Below are positions 1 through 8,476 of a stretch of 64,000 nt of DNA, one piece after another. The notes below the pieces were generated by a model. That model made no database searches. It was not told the DNA's origin and saw nothing but the letters and a program-made list of their open reading frames with translations. The translations under genes were made by a program, and so were the position numbers. The stretch's first letter is position 1, and each line of letters starts with the position of its first letter. Source of the DNA: JANJUB01 sp031386985 (GTDB taxonomy: Bacteria; Armatimonadota; Fimbriimonadia; Fimbriimonadales; Fimbriimonadaceae); contig JANNCV010000005.1 of the NCBI GenBank assembly GCA_031386985.1, positions 20,943 to 84,942 on the forward strand. The letters run 5' to 3'.

Positions 1-733
1 CGGCCGTCGTTTCGACAAGATCGCCGACCTGAGTGAACATCAACTGGTCTCCGAACGGACTTGAAGCGGAACGAGCATCAATGAAGGCTTGAGCCTTGTT
101 GATTAGGCGCAAAGTGAGTTCGTAGCATTCCTGGGCATCATCCGCCCAGTTGATAAGGCCATGGCTACCCATGACAATTCCCTTGATGCCCGGTCTGTGC
201 CGGATTTGATCACGGATCATCAGACCAAGCTCGAAACCCGGTCGTTTCCATGGAACATAGCCAACCTCATCACCATAAATCTCGGCGGTGAGCTTCTCGG
301 CATCGGCGGCAGCGGCGATCGCGATTACGGCATCGGCGTGAACGTGATCCACATGCTTAAATGGGACGAACGCATGCAAAGGAGTATCAATTGAGCATGC
401 GGTCGGGTTCATCCCAAAGTTGCAGTGCGGATATAGCCCGACTATCTCATCTTCCGTCGCCCCCGCTTGATAGCGAGCCTCAAGGCCAAGAATTGGTGAT
501 AAGTAAAGCGAAGCCAGCCCGGCACGCTTCATCGTCCCCAAGTCGCCGCCGGAGCCTTTGACCCACATCACTGAGACCTCTTCGCCAGTTAGGGGGTCGG
601 TTTCGGTAACCTTGGTCGAGGTGTTCCCGCCGCCGAAATTGGTGATGCGGGGGTCGCTTCCCAGCAAGTTTGAGCGATAAACGAGCAGGTCAACTGGCGA
701 GAGAGATTGAGCTTGCCAGAGGTTTGGAATCAT
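1..733 (-). CDS. Bifunctional aldolase/short-chain dehydrogenase (rhamnulose-1-phosphate aldolase type), partial
   Basis: The 244 visible codons are the N-terminal class II aldolase part; the C-terminus runs off the left edge. Visible elements include NFGGGNTSTK, WVKGSGGDLGTM, a zinc-ligand-like HVHAD and the segment GIVMGSHGLINW. This layout matches the fused aldolase/SDR proteins that cleave rhamnulose-1-phosphate to DHAP and lactaldehyde and oxidise the aldehyde (family knowledge). The SDR half is not in the window, so the fusion is inferred from N-terminal similarity. The ATG at 733 overlaps the stop of the upstream gene in an ATGA junction, suggesting translational coupling. Confidence 0.85.
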   Translation of the reverse strand, partial: MIPNLWQAQSLSPVDLLVYRSNLLGSDPRITNFGGGNTSTKVTETDPLTGEEVSVMWVKGSGGDLGTMKRAGLASLYLSPILGLEARYQAGATEDEIVGLYPHCNFGMNPTACSIDTPLHAFVPFKHVDHVHADAVIAIAAAADAEKLTAEIYGDEVGYVPWKRPGFELGLMIRDQIRHRPGIKGIVMGSHGLINWADDAQECYELTLRLINKAQAFIDARSASSPFGDQLMFTQVGDLVETTA

Positions 734-1185
734 CGTGGTAAAGCCGGGTAAAAGGACCGGTTGATCGCGGCGACGTCAACTTTCCAGGCATCTTTCACTT
801 TTAGTAGGGGTATGCGGTGCAACGTTGGGTCGTTGTCTCCCGCCACCTTGAGGTTTATTCTGGCGATTACGGTTTCTTGAGAAGAAGTTTCGATGCCGTC
901 AAAGGCCCATCTAAATTGAAAGTATTTGGTTCGTTTCAGGTTATCCTCCCATTTAGCTTGAACAGCGGCCTCATCTTGCCCATCAAGATAGGTAAAACTC
1001 GCGAGTTTCTTCGCATCCGTTTCAGCAAGTGCACTCATGAAGCCATTGGCCGTTGTCTCTGGACCTTTATTTTCACCCGAGAACATGACGACGCCCAAGC
1101 TAGCCAATACGCAAACAACCGCAATTGCGGCCACGACGCTGATTCGACCGGATTGGGCGGAACTTTGGCTCGATTTGTATTTCAT
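730..1185 (-). CDS. Small single-pass membrane protein of unknown function
   Basis: 151 residues. After a polar, Ser-rich N-terminus there is one hydrophobic segment (about residues 15-35), then a roughly 110-residue domain ending in alternating strands (VIARINLKV, IPLLKVKDAWKVDV). The fold pattern resembles small NTF2/DUF4878-like extracytoplasmic domains, but I do not recognise a family with confidence. It is co-directional with and overlaps the downstream aldolase/dehydrogenase by 4 bp. It follows the tRNA-Leu gene on the same strand. Confidence 0.7.
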   Translation of the reverse strand: MKYKSSQSSAQSGRISVVAAIAVVCVLASLGVVMFSGENKGPETTANGFMSALAETDAKKLASFTYLDGQDEAAVQAKWEDNLKRTKYFQFRWAFDGIETSSQETVIARINLKVAGDNDPTLHRIPLLKVKDAWKVDVAAINRSFYPALPR

Positions 1186-1214
1186 GAATGCATCAACCGA
1201 TTTTGTGGAACTCT

Positions 1215-1300
1215 TGGTGCCGGGGGAGGGACTCGAACCCTCATGTAGTCTCCCACAACGGTGTTTGAGACCGCCGCGTCTACCATTCCGCCACCCCGGC
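1215..1300 (-). tRNA. tRNA-Leu (anticodon CAA)
   Basis: The reverse strand folds as a class II tRNA: acceptor GCCGGGG pairs with CCCCGGC, discriminator A and an encoded CCA at 1215-1217. The D-arm is GTGGCGGAATGGTAGAC-like, the anticodon stem GCGGT/ACCGT encloses CTCAAAC (anticodon CAA), there is a variable arm, and the T-arm is GAGGG-TTCGAGT-CCCTC. The long variable arm and A discriminator are leucine features. leuS lies about 34 kb to the right. Confidence 0.96.
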
Positions 1301-1312
1301 GCGAGCTTAAAG

Positions 1313-1798
1313 TTATACCCCGTTCAGCCTACTCTTGAATGCGTGACAGATGGCAATCGCGAGTGCATCGGCCACATCGTCGGGTTTTGGGGTCTCTTTT
1401 AGCGAGAGCAGCTTGGTGACCATGAACTGCACTTGCTTCTTATCCGCTGCTCCATTGCCTACCACGGCGAGCTTGATTTCCGGCGGGGAATACTCGGTCC
1501 ATTGCAAATTATGGTGGGCGGTGGCGAGCAGGATTACGCCTAGGGCCTTGGAAACATCCATAGCGGTGGTTTTGTTCGCCGCGAACAGGAGTCTTTCAGT
1601 TGCAACCTTGTCCGGGTTGGTTCGAGCGATGAGGCTGGTGACTTCCTCGTAGATGTATTTAAGGCGATCAGTCAGAACAATCCGGGGGCTCACGATGATG
1701 CCGTACTCAATCGCGGTGAGTCGCGAGCCTTCCCGCTCAACCAAAGCAAACCCAATCCGCTCGAGCCCCGGATCAATCCCCAAAATACGCACGCTCAA
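1313..1798 (-). CDS. ruvC: Holliday junction resolvase RuvC
   Basis: 161 residues, normal for RuvC. It cleaves four-way DNA junctions with the RuvAB motor during recombinational repair. The RNase-H-like fold shows its four acidic positions: D9 in GIDPG, E68 in ATERL, and D141 and D144 in DDVADALA. The first in-frame start is TTG at 1798; a GTG two codons in (1792) gives the more usual VRILGIDPG beginning. A GGAGG sits about 16 nt upstream, rather far. It is divergent from the lipoprotein gene at 1838. ruvA and ruvB are not visible. Confidence 0.93.
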   Translation of the reverse strand: MSVRILGIDPGLERIGFALVEREGSRLTAIEYGIIVSPRIVLTDRLKYIYEEVTSLIARTNPDKVATERLLFAANKTTAMDVSKALGVILLATAHHNLQWTEYSPPEIKLAVVGNGAADKKQVQFMVTKLLSLKETPKPDDVADALAIAICHAFKSRLNGV

Positions 1799-1837
1799 TT
1801 GTGCAACGTTTTGTCCTCCGAGAACGCTTTACTTATT

Positions 1838-2335
1838 GTGAGAATTATTTTTGGATTAGCATTGGCGTGCGCCTTGATCGGCTGTGATGATCAGGCCAGA
1901 ATGGAGGTTTCGAGCGAAGGTGGGAAAGCTCTACAAAGCGCGGGGAAGGCGATCTCTATCGGATTTGCTTCGGCGATGAAGAAGGCCAAAGAACTCTCCG
2001 ATGATGCCAGCCCCCAGGTTGTCGCTGCGCAAAAAACCGCTCTGGAAACTATTCATGCCCAACTCAAGAAGATTCCCAGACCAAGCCCCGAGATTCAGAA
2101 GCAAATGGATGACCTGCAAAACGGAATTGAGAAGCTGGATGCGCAGGTGATGCTAAAACTAGCTCAAGATCAGGCTAATGAGCTTGTTGAGAAAGCGAAA
2201 GCGATGGGCAAAACCGCCGAAGAAGTGAAGGAAAAGCTTCGCGAGACGGACGAAAAATACCGCGATGCCGAAAGGAGATTGAAAGATGCCCAAACACGCT
2301 ACGAAGAAGCAAAATCTAGGCTCGGAATAACCTAA
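1838..2335 (+). CDS. Putative lipoprotein with long coiled coil
   Basis: From the GTG at 1838 the product starts with an Arg-containing n-region and a hydrophobic stretch ending in a lipobox (ALIGC, Cys at residue 16). An in-frame TTG at 1799 would give 13 more residues but places charged and polar residues before the signal, so GTG is preferred. The mature part is charged and helical; heptad-like sequence from about residue 100 to the end (EKAKAMGKTAEEVKEKL, DAERRLKDAQTRYEEAKSRL) predicts a coiled coil. No enzyme motif is seen. It is probably an envelope-anchored structural protein (inference). Confidence 0.65.
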   Translation: MRIIFGLALACALIGCDDQARMEVSSEGGKALQSAGKAISIGFASAMKKAKELSDDASPQVVAAQKTALETIHAQLKKIPRPSPEIQKQMDDLQNGIEKLDAQVMLKLAQDQANELVEKAKAMGKTAEEVKEKLRETDEKYRDAERRLKDAQTRYEEAKSRLGIT

Positions 2336-2355
2336 CAATGAGGTAAGGTTGGGTT

Positions 2356-2922
2356 ATGGTCGCTTCGCTCCTCTTGCTTGCCGCTCAACCTGTCGTCGCC
2401 CTCCAAACTCCTCCAGAACAGGTTGCGCTCAAGATTGATTTCATTACCTTTGATCACGCCCTGGAATGGTCGAACATGCCAGGAAAACCGGAAGTTTTCA
2501 AAGACGCACCGCTCGGGTTGCCGTTTGAAGCCAGAATTGTCAAGGAGGAGGGGCGCTCCTACGCGAAAATCCCTTATCTGCGCGCGCAAACCGAACCCGC
2601 ATTCATGGTCATTTCCTCCCCCATCGCTACAATGGGGATGGGTCTGGAATCCACGGTGATGCAGCGAGCTAACGAACATACCTTCACGCTCGCGTTTAAA
2701 GTTGTTCCTGATCTCAAAGTGCCCGGAACCCACCGCATAGCTGTTAGCGTTGATAACGCCGTCCGGAAGGTTGATGCTCAATACCCGTTTACTTACACCA
2801 CCCGGTTTGCCGAGGGCGAGACCCTAGTCCTGGCCATCAGGGCCAACGCACCCACACGAAACACCGTCCAAATGATCGCCGTCCGTTGGTTGGCACAAAA
2901 CAAACTGCCAGGCGGAAACTAG
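2356..2922 (+). CDS. Secreted protein, tandem paralogue 1
   Basis: 188 residues with a short signal peptide (MVASLLLLAAQPVVALQ). The mature part is mostly beta-strand and is clearly paralogous to the next gene. Shared pieces are a strand of type VALKIDFITFDHALEWSxxPG, then VxKDxxxGxPFxAR, xxSxPAFxxxSSP, YPFxxxTxxxxxxTLxLAI and TVQxIxxxW. I cannot name the family. The sequence before the ATG (GGTAAGGTTGGGTT) is also similar to that of the next gene (GGTAAGTTGGACT), so the duplication included the leader. Confidence 0.65.
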   Translation: MVASLLLLAAQPVVALQTPPEQVALKIDFITFDHALEWSNMPGKPEVFKDAPLGLPFEARIVKEEGRSYAKIPYLRAQTEPAFMVISSPIATMGMGLESTVMQRANEHTFTLAFKVVPDLKVPGTHRIAVSVDNAVRKVDAQYPFTYTTRFAEGETLVLAIRANAPTRNTVQMIAVRWLAQNKLPGGN

Positions 2923-2968
2923 TGAACTCGGTGGAACTTCATAGCACCCCGATCAGGTAAGTTGGACT

Positions 2969-3550
2969 ATGACATCCCTTTGCTTAATCCTCGCTTTCCA
3001 AACTGGAATCGCTCCCAAACCAGAACACAACCAGGTAATGCTGAAGTGCCAGATGGTTGCGTTTGATAGGGTGGTGGATTGGTCGAAGCTGCCAGGAACG
3101 GCCCAAGTGGTGAAAGATGTCCAGCCAGGGATGCCTTTCCAAGCAAGGGTGGCAAAGATGAATGGAAAGGCATTTGCGAGCATGATCTACGAACTCGCCG
3201 GCGAAGCTCCAGCTTTCAAAATCCTTTCTTCTCCAAATATGAAGACGCTGATGGGAATGCCCGCGAACGTTTCAATCGGGGATGCAAAAACGGGCGAGGG
3301 GTTCTCTCTCTCAGTCAACCTCGTTGCGAATCCTGGTGAATCCTTGGAGTATCAGCTTAGGGTTCAATACGATAACGCTCATCACTCGCCCGAGAACAAA
3401 ACTTACCCATTCAGTTTCTCAACGAAGCTGGTGCCAAACCAAACTCTCGCCCTCGCCATCAAGCCGACGGACAAGGGTGATCTCACGAAAACGGTTCAGC
3501 TGATCACGATCCAGTGGGTTCGTGACGGTCAGGCATCAGGCGGACGCTAG
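2969..3550 (+). CDS. Secreted protein, tandem paralogue 2
   Basis: 193 residues, a divergent copy of the preceding gene (matching strand order and a common VVDWSKLPG / ALEWSNMPG segment). The N-terminal hydrophobic region is short (MTSLCLILAFQTGIA), so export is likely but the signal is minimal. The stop codon lies 1 nt before the likely GTG start of the PafA/Dop-family gene, so the two are probably co-transcribed. The C-terminus ends in GGR; this is not the GGE/GGQ ending of Pup, and the protein is too large to be Pup. Confidence 0.65.
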   Translation: MTSLCLILAFQTGIAPKPEHNQVMLKCQMVAFDRVVDWSKLPGTAQVVKDVQPGMPFQARVAKMNGKAFASMIYELAGEAPAFKILSSPNMKTLMGMPANVSIGDAKTGEGFSLSVNLVANPGESLEYQLRVQYDNAHHSPENKTYPFSFSTKLVPNQTLALAIKPTDKGDLTKTVQLITIQWVRDGQASGGR

Positions 3551-3551
3551 A

Positions 3552-5006
3552 GTGTCCCATGCTGAAGGTGAGCGGATCTTTGGCGTCGAAACCGAATTTG
3601 GAACGCTAGTAGGCGACGAAACCCTGGGGCCACCTGAGGGCATAGTTGAAATCATAAAAGACTATCTCTTTCGCGATCTCAAGATCGGGCTGCTTGATCT
3701 TCACTCTCGTGATGAGGTTTTCGAGCCCGCCGAATCGGGCGGGTTCCTCATAAATGGGGGGCGGCTGTATATTGATGCCGTCGGCTCACATCTTGAGTAT
3801 GCAACCGCCGAGTGCCGGTCGCTGAAGGACCTCGTGGCTAATGATAGAGCCGGGCAACGTTTGATCGTGAGGGCAATCAAGGAACTTGGCCTAGCTGATG
3901 TTGTGAGCGTTTACAACAACAGCATTGATCACTTCGGTGGGCACACCTTTGGCTGTCACGAAAACTACCTCGTTTCGGCGAGTGAAGAGCTTTTCAATGA
4001 GCAGATACACCTTCTGTATCCTTTCCTTGTAACCCGCCAGATTTTCGCGGGGGTTGGCCGGGTGGGGGGGCATATCTTGGTGGCGGGGAACTACCTTCCA
4101 AGCTATGAGGAAGTCGCCGAGAATCCCGTGGATTACATCTGGATCAGCAACGTTTATGGCGTTATGCCTGATCCGACGATTAAGTTTCAGTTAAGCCAAA
4201 GGGCCGATCATATTATCAAAACGGTCGCAAGTCGAGTTCGGTTTAATCGTGCCTTGATCAATCCGAAATGGGAACACTACTACACCCATGACGGGTTCAC
4301 GCGACTTCATATGTTGTTTGGCGAATCAAACCAAAACGAGTTCGCGTACGCACTCAAGGTCGGGACGACGGCCTTGATTTTGCGCTTGCTGGAAGACGAT
4401 CTCGTGCCGAACCACGTCATCTTGAAGAGTCCGCTGATTGCGTTGCGTCAAGTCTCGCGTGATGAAACCTATTCTTGGCCCGTGGACTTGCAGGAAGGAC
4501 GTGCAATTGGGGCCATTGAACTCCAAAGAGTCTACTTAGCGGCCGCCCAAGCTTATCGAGGGACCGACGCGCAAACGGACTGGGTGCTCGCCGAGTGGGA
4601 ACGCATCCTCAACGATTTGGAAAAAGACCCAATGCGGTGCGGCGATCGGATAGATTGGGTAGCCAAGAAGTTAATCATCGAAGAATATCGAGCCAGCGAA
4701 AACTTACAGTGGGATGCGGATGCGCTCCACTCCATTGACCTTGAATATCATAATATCAACCCCGACCAATCCCTTTTCTATGCATGGCAAGAAATGGGAA
4801 AAACGGAGCGCAGAATCAGCAATTTGGATATCGTGGACTCAACCACGGAGCCCCCAGGCAATACCCGTGCGCTCGGCCGCGCCAAGCTGATCAGCCAGAT
4901 ACTCGCGAAAAAGGGTCCCCAAAACTACGCAATTGATTGGAGCGGAGTCGCGCCTGAACGCTCAAAATACATTGATATGCCCGACCCGTTTCAAACTTAC
5001 GCCTAA
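3552..5006 (+). CDS. PafA/Dop (PafA2) family protein: Pup ligase or Pup deamidase/depupylase, divergent
   Basis: About 484 residues. Family members activate or hydrolyse the C-terminal carboxylate of Pup with ATP. Visible signatures are IFGVETEFG at the N-terminus, GGRLYID, a CHENY motif, PFLVTRQ, QLSQRADHI, LKVGTTALIL and a C-terminal lobe (LEKDPMRCGDRIDW, ENLQW) that reads more like Dop than PafA. An insertion before the active-site strand also recalls the Dop loop. The active-site stretch is odd: DAVGSHLEY instead of PafA DVGSHPEY or Dop DHAHPEY, and the usual TRDEPHAD is PKWEHYYT. An upstream start at 3522 would overlap the previous gene; GTG 3552 gives a normal N-terminus. No pup, mpa or proteasome gene is visible nearby. 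Confidence 0.85.
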   Translation: MSHAEGERIFGVETEFGTLVGDETLGPPEGIVEIIKDYLFRDLKIGLLDLHSRDEVFEPAESGGFLINGGRLYIDAVGSHLEYATAECRSLKDLVANDRAGQRLIVRAIKELGLADVVSVYNNSIDHFGGHTFGCHENYLVSASEELFNEQIHLLYPFLVTRQIFAGVGRVGGHILVAGNYLPSYEEVAENPVDYIWISNVYGVMPDPTIKFQLSQRADHIIKTVASRVRFNRALINPKWEHYYTHDGFTRLHMLFGESNQNEFAYALKVGTTALILRLLEDDLVPNHVILKSPLIALRQVSRDETYSWPVDLQEGRAIGAIELQRVYLAAAQAYRGTDAQTDWVLAEWERILNDLEKDPMRCGDRIDWVAKKLIIEEYRASENLQWDADALHSIDLEYHNINPDQSLFYAWQEMGKTERRISNLDIVDSTTEPPGNTRALGRAKLISQILAKKGPQNYAIDWSGVAPERSKYIDMPDPFQTYA

Positions 5007-5047
5007 CCTTGTGGCACAACAATTGCGCTATCCTCTTGTTAGGTTCC

Positions 5048-6895
5048 ATGTTGAGGGGTTGTGTTTGTCGTTGGATTTTGATTGCATGGCTGGTGGCTGT
5101 GTCTGGATTAAGTCACGCGATCGTCGTTAAGGCGATTGGGGGATCCGTATACTTAAATGAGCAGCACATTCTCACTCTAAAATCGGGCCGGAATGACGAG
5201 CGAGCGCAAGGCGTGGCGACATCTTTTCAAAAGCTATCCGCTGATGACAACCTCATTCTTAAGAAGCGCGACAAATTCACGTACGACATCGTTGCGGGCG
5301 AACGGGTGGTGCTCACGGCTACGCGGCCCGAAGCCAAAGCTCAAGGCACGAGTTCTTCGGAACTCGCAGGATTGTGGTTGTCTCGCCTGAAGGCGGCCCT
5401 AGCATTGCCGGCATTAGCTTTTTCTGAGTCGTCATTGAAGGTCGGATTGGACGGAAAAGTTACCGTCAAGCTTGAAGGTTATCACGCCGCCGGCTCGACC
5501 GTGACCACCGACGACGGGGAAGTTCTCGAGGTGAAGCGAAAGGAAAAAGCGTTGACCCTCATTGGCCGAAAACTGGGCCAGGCGACCCTTACCGCAACGT
5601 TTGCAGGCATCGCCAAGTCCATTCGCGTTTCGGTGTTACCGGTCGCAGCAAAATTCCCCCAGACACTTTACGTTTCGGTAACCGGTGACCCGACCAATGC
5701 GGAGACCGTTCGGAACGCAGTGGAGGGCACGCTTTGGACTCGCCTTGAGGTTCTGGATTCAGCCGCTTACGAGTTTGCGTTGCCGGCGATCTCCAGTCTT
5801 GCCTTTTCGCAGACCGCGACTTTCCCGGTCTCAGTAACGGCGACCGCTCCAAACGCCCTCAGCGCTCAAGGCATCGTTAACGTTATCGTCAGGAATGAGT
5901 CCATAAACTATCGCGCCGAATCGGAGCTCTGGTATTCCAATCACCCCGAAAACGTGGAGCAACCGGGAAATCTTTTCGGCGGAACCCTACGTAACGGCGA
6001 AGCCGTGCGCCTTCTTTACCACCATATCAATGACTCTCCGGCCGGTATGGTAGTGCAGGCTATCGCGGTGAATGCGACCATGGAACCGGCTCGAATGCTA
6101 ATAATTCCCGGCGATTGCAAGCCGGACAAGAACCCGGTTTTGGCTGGAATTGTTGCTGCTGAGCAGCTTCTCAAATCCTGGGTAAAGTTCTCTGGCGAAA
6201 TTGTAACGATTCCGGCCATGTCGTCAATCCCGATTACTATTCGCCGACTCGGTCCGCAGGAAACGTGTAGTGGTCTGTGCTATTTGCGCCTCATTGACGG
6301 CCCCGCCCAGATCACATTGAGGACCGATGCCCTTGCCTCTTCCCAAGCCAATGGGCGCATGGCGCTTGCGATGCAAACCACAATGCCTTGGCAGAGATTG
6401 GGTTCAATGCCTCTAGAATCTGCCCTTGGCCCGGCCCAGCAGAGCCCCTTTGTTTACCCTTGGCCGTTCAAAACTCAAAGCGTGGATTACAATGTCGGCG
6501 GGCGGCACGCATTTGTGCGCATTGGCCAAGTTCCTATTTCGACCGCGAGCGGCGAGGGTTTAGATGGCAATTTTGGCGTGTTCTACTCTATTGAGGCGAA
6601 CTGCACCAACCCCGGCCCTGAACCCGCAGATTTGGAGGTTGTTTTCGAAGCGAGCGCCGGTTACTCGGGGGCGCTGTTTGTTTTAAACGGGGAAGTTAGA
6701 AGGACACCGTTACTTCAGCCCAAAGAGGAAGTTTTAGTGGCTCGCATGAAACTCGGAGCAGGAGAGAAGCGAAGATTTGCCATGATGACTGTTCCGCTAA
6801 GCGGGAGTAGCTACCCCGCCACCATTGTCATCCGCCCCGTTGGCTCAGGCTCAAGCACTATGCCGATGCGGCAGATGTTTGGGACGAAGCAGTAG
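5048..6895 (+). CDS. Large secreted protein of unknown function with Ig-like segment
   Basis: About 615 residues from the ATG at 5048 (a TTG at 5009 would lengthen it). There is an N-terminal signal or anchor segment (ILIAWLVAVSGLSHA). Residues about 120-200 resemble a bacterial Ig-like domain (VGLDGKVTVKLEGYHAAGST followed by a GQATLTATF strand). The remainder is beta-rich with no motif I recognise. It begins about 40 bp after the PafA/Dop gene on the same strand and converges on the next lipoprotein gene. Probably exported to the envelope (inference). Confidence 0.65.
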   Translation: MLRGCVCRWILIAWLVAVSGLSHAIVVKAIGGSVYLNEQHILTLKSGRNDERAQGVATSFQKLSADDNLILKKRDKFTYDIVAGERVVLTATRPEAKAQGTSSSELAGLWLSRLKAALALPALAFSESSLKVGLDGKVTVKLEGYHAAGSTVTTDDGEVLEVKRKEKALTLIGRKLGQATLTATFAGIAKSIRVSVLPVAAKFPQTLYVSVTGDPTNAETVRNAVEGTLWTRLEVLDSAAYEFALPAISSLAFSQTATFPVSVTATAPNALSAQGIVNVIVRNESINYRAESELWYSNHPENVEQPGNLFGGTLRNGEAVRLLYHHINDSPAGMVVQAIAVNATMEPARMLIIPGDCKPDKNPVLAGIVAAEQLLKSWVKFSGEIVTIPAMSSIPITIRRLGPQETCSGLCYLRLIDGPAQITLRTDALASSQANGRMALAMQTTMPWQRLGSMPLESALGPAQQSPFVYPWPFKTQSVDYNVGGRHAFVRIGQVPISTASGEGLDGNFGVFYSIEANCTNPGPEPADLEVVFEASAGYSGALFVLNGEVRRTPLLQPKEEVLVARMKLGAGEKRRFAMMTVPLSGSSYPATIVIRPVGSGSSTMPMRQMFGTKQ

Positions 6896-6906
6896 TAACG
6901 CTGGAT

Positions 6907-7860
6907 CTAGGGATTTCCCGTGAACAGGCACACATAGATTACGCCAGTGTTTGGATCGGTCCATTGGACCGATACCGAGACTGTGCCCGTCGGTGGATCA
7001 GTAAGCCCAGCCGCAAATCGGCCATTTGCACCAACAGTAGTATCGTCGCGATTGTTGTTGTTGCCTTCCTCCCAAGTGAGAACCTCGGCTCCGACGCAGT
7101 TAACGTTCCCAAACATAATCTTTCCGCCGACCAGAGTTCCCCCTCGGCTGTAACCCGAGAGGGTGAGCTGACACGTACCGTGGGTGAGGAGGCTCACTCC
7201 GCCCGCGCCCGCGGCGAGGACGTAAAACGAACCTGTAGGAATTTGGGAGCCGATTGTTCCGGTGAAGAGAGTGTCGTTGCCTTGAGGCTGCGAACTGATT
7301 GAGAGTGAATCACCAGACGCGCCCCCGAAGCTCTTGGCATTTAATGTGGGGCTGCTAAACATCGTGACGGTGGTTCCGGTGGGAGCTGTCACCTGGTACC
7401 GCGCGATGCCATCGTTAGGGACCAAAAGTTGCCCATTGGTGAGTTGGGGATTATCTGCCGCGTTTGTGTCAACGCGGCATTGGAGGGAATTCGTTTGCGG
7501 GCTTCCCGCGTTCACAACGTAATCCACGGGCAAAAATCCACGTGCAAAACATCGAACCCGCAAGTTCACGCCCGAAGGTAACCCATCAATTGTAAACAAT
7601 CCCTGAGCATTGGCTCCGCCGGCCCTGGTTCCCGAGCCAACGAGAACGACGGCTCCTTCGGTAGGTGAGGCGACCGGATTACCCGCCGCATTCAGAAATT
7701 CGAGACGACCACGCATTCGCAAAGTGCTGCCGGTGGGCTCAAACACTGCCGTTCCGGCAGTAGGTTCTACGCCTCCTCCGCCAGCTCCCCCGCAAGCAAC
7801 GAGGAAAAGAAATGTCGCAAAGAGAAGTAGGTTGGTCAGCGGGTGTCGTGGTTGTTTCAT
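6907..7860 (-). CDS. Putative lipoprotein with carboxypeptidase-regulatory-like domain
   Basis: 317 residues. A clear lipoprotein signal ends in LVAC followed by a Gly-rich linker. Residues about 45-120 (RGRLEFLNAAGNPV, GLFTIDGLPSGVNLRVR) look like a transthyretin/CarboxypepD_reg-like beta sandwich of the kind found in envelope proteins. The C-terminal half is another beta-rich domain ending in CLFTGNP. It is convergent with the preceding gene with only 11 bp between. Function unknown. Confidence 0.65.
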   Translation of the reverse strand: MKQPRHPLTNLLLFATFLFLVACGGAGGGGVEPTAGTAVFEPTGSTLRMRGRLEFLNAAGNPVASPTEGAVVLVGSGTRAGGANAQGLFTIDGLPSGVNLRVRCFARGFLPVDYVVNAGSPQTNSLQCRVDTNAADNPQLTNGQLLVPNDGIARYQVTAPTGTTVTMFSSPTLNAKSFGGASGDSLSISSQPQGNDTLFTGTIGSQIPTGSFYVLAAGAGGVSLLTHGTCQLTLSGYSRGGTLVGGKIMFGNVNCVGAEVLTWEEGNNNNRDDTTVGANGRFAAGLTDPPTGTVSVSVQWTDPNTGVIYVCLFTGNP

Positions 7861-7922
7861 AGAGACCTCACATCTACATTATACGAGCAGATTTCGTAAA
7901 TCCAAAAAAATCTGCTTCCTCT

Positions 7923-8471
7923 TTATCGCTTCTCCCTACTTGCGGGCACAACCGGCCGATCGTCCCTTGGCTGAATTTCACTCTTGCCGCGCTCTATTGC
8001 GGTCATCAATCTTCCGGTGACGGTTTCAAGTTGATTCAAAACATCCAGAGCATAACTCTCCGCACCTCGCCTGACTTGGATTGCGTCTCGCTCGGCGATA
8101 GACCGCACCTCTTCACTCTGGGCCTTCGCTAACTTCAAAATCTCGCTTTCGTGGATCATTCGATCTTGCTGAGCTTGGGCGTGAGTCAAGATTTTCTCAG
8201 ACTCTTGGCGTGCTTCGCTCAGGAGCCTCTCCGCTTCGCGGCGAGCGGTATCAAGCGTGTTTGAGGCATCTTCGCGGGCGCTTTCCACGATCCGGTCGGA
8301 ATCGCGCACGGTTTGTTGGGCTTGTTTTACTTCAGTGGGAAGCGATGCCCTAACCTTCGAGATCTTGTTGTTGATATCATCCTTATTGAGCCCAAAAGTT
8401 AGGCCAATGAAGGTGCGGGGACGGTCAACCGCCGCCTCTTTAAGTTCATCAAGAAGTCTTAGAATATCCAC
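7923..8471 (-). CDS. Coiled-coil cytoplasmic protein in the coaD operon
   Basis: 182 residues with no signal peptide. From about residue 45 to 155 the sequence is continuous charged helix (DASNTLDTARREAERLLSEA, ESEKILTHAQAQQDRM), of the type seen in DivIVA-like and V/F-ATPase stalk-like proteins. The N-terminal 40 residues (MDILRLLDELKEAAVDRP) may be a membrane-binding or dimer segment. The gene follows coaD by 5 bp in the same direction, as DivIVA/ATPase-stalk-like ORFs often do (family knowledge, weak). Function is not assigned. Confidence 0.7.
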   Translation of the reverse strand: MDILRLLDELKEAAVDRPRTFIGLTFGLNKDDINNKISKVRASLPTEVKQAQQTVRDSDRIVESAREDASNTLDTARREAERLLSEARQESEKILTHAQAQQDRMIHESEILKLAKAQSEEVRSIAERDAIQVRRGAESYALDVLNQLETVTGRLMTAIERGKSEIQPRDDRPVVPASREKR

Positions 8472-8476
8472 AGGTT

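Noticed and set aside
2969..3550. Pup gene next to the PafA/Dop gene (C-terminal GGR)
   Set aside because: Too long, exported, ends in GGR rather than GGE/GGQ, and is a paralogue of the preceding protein.
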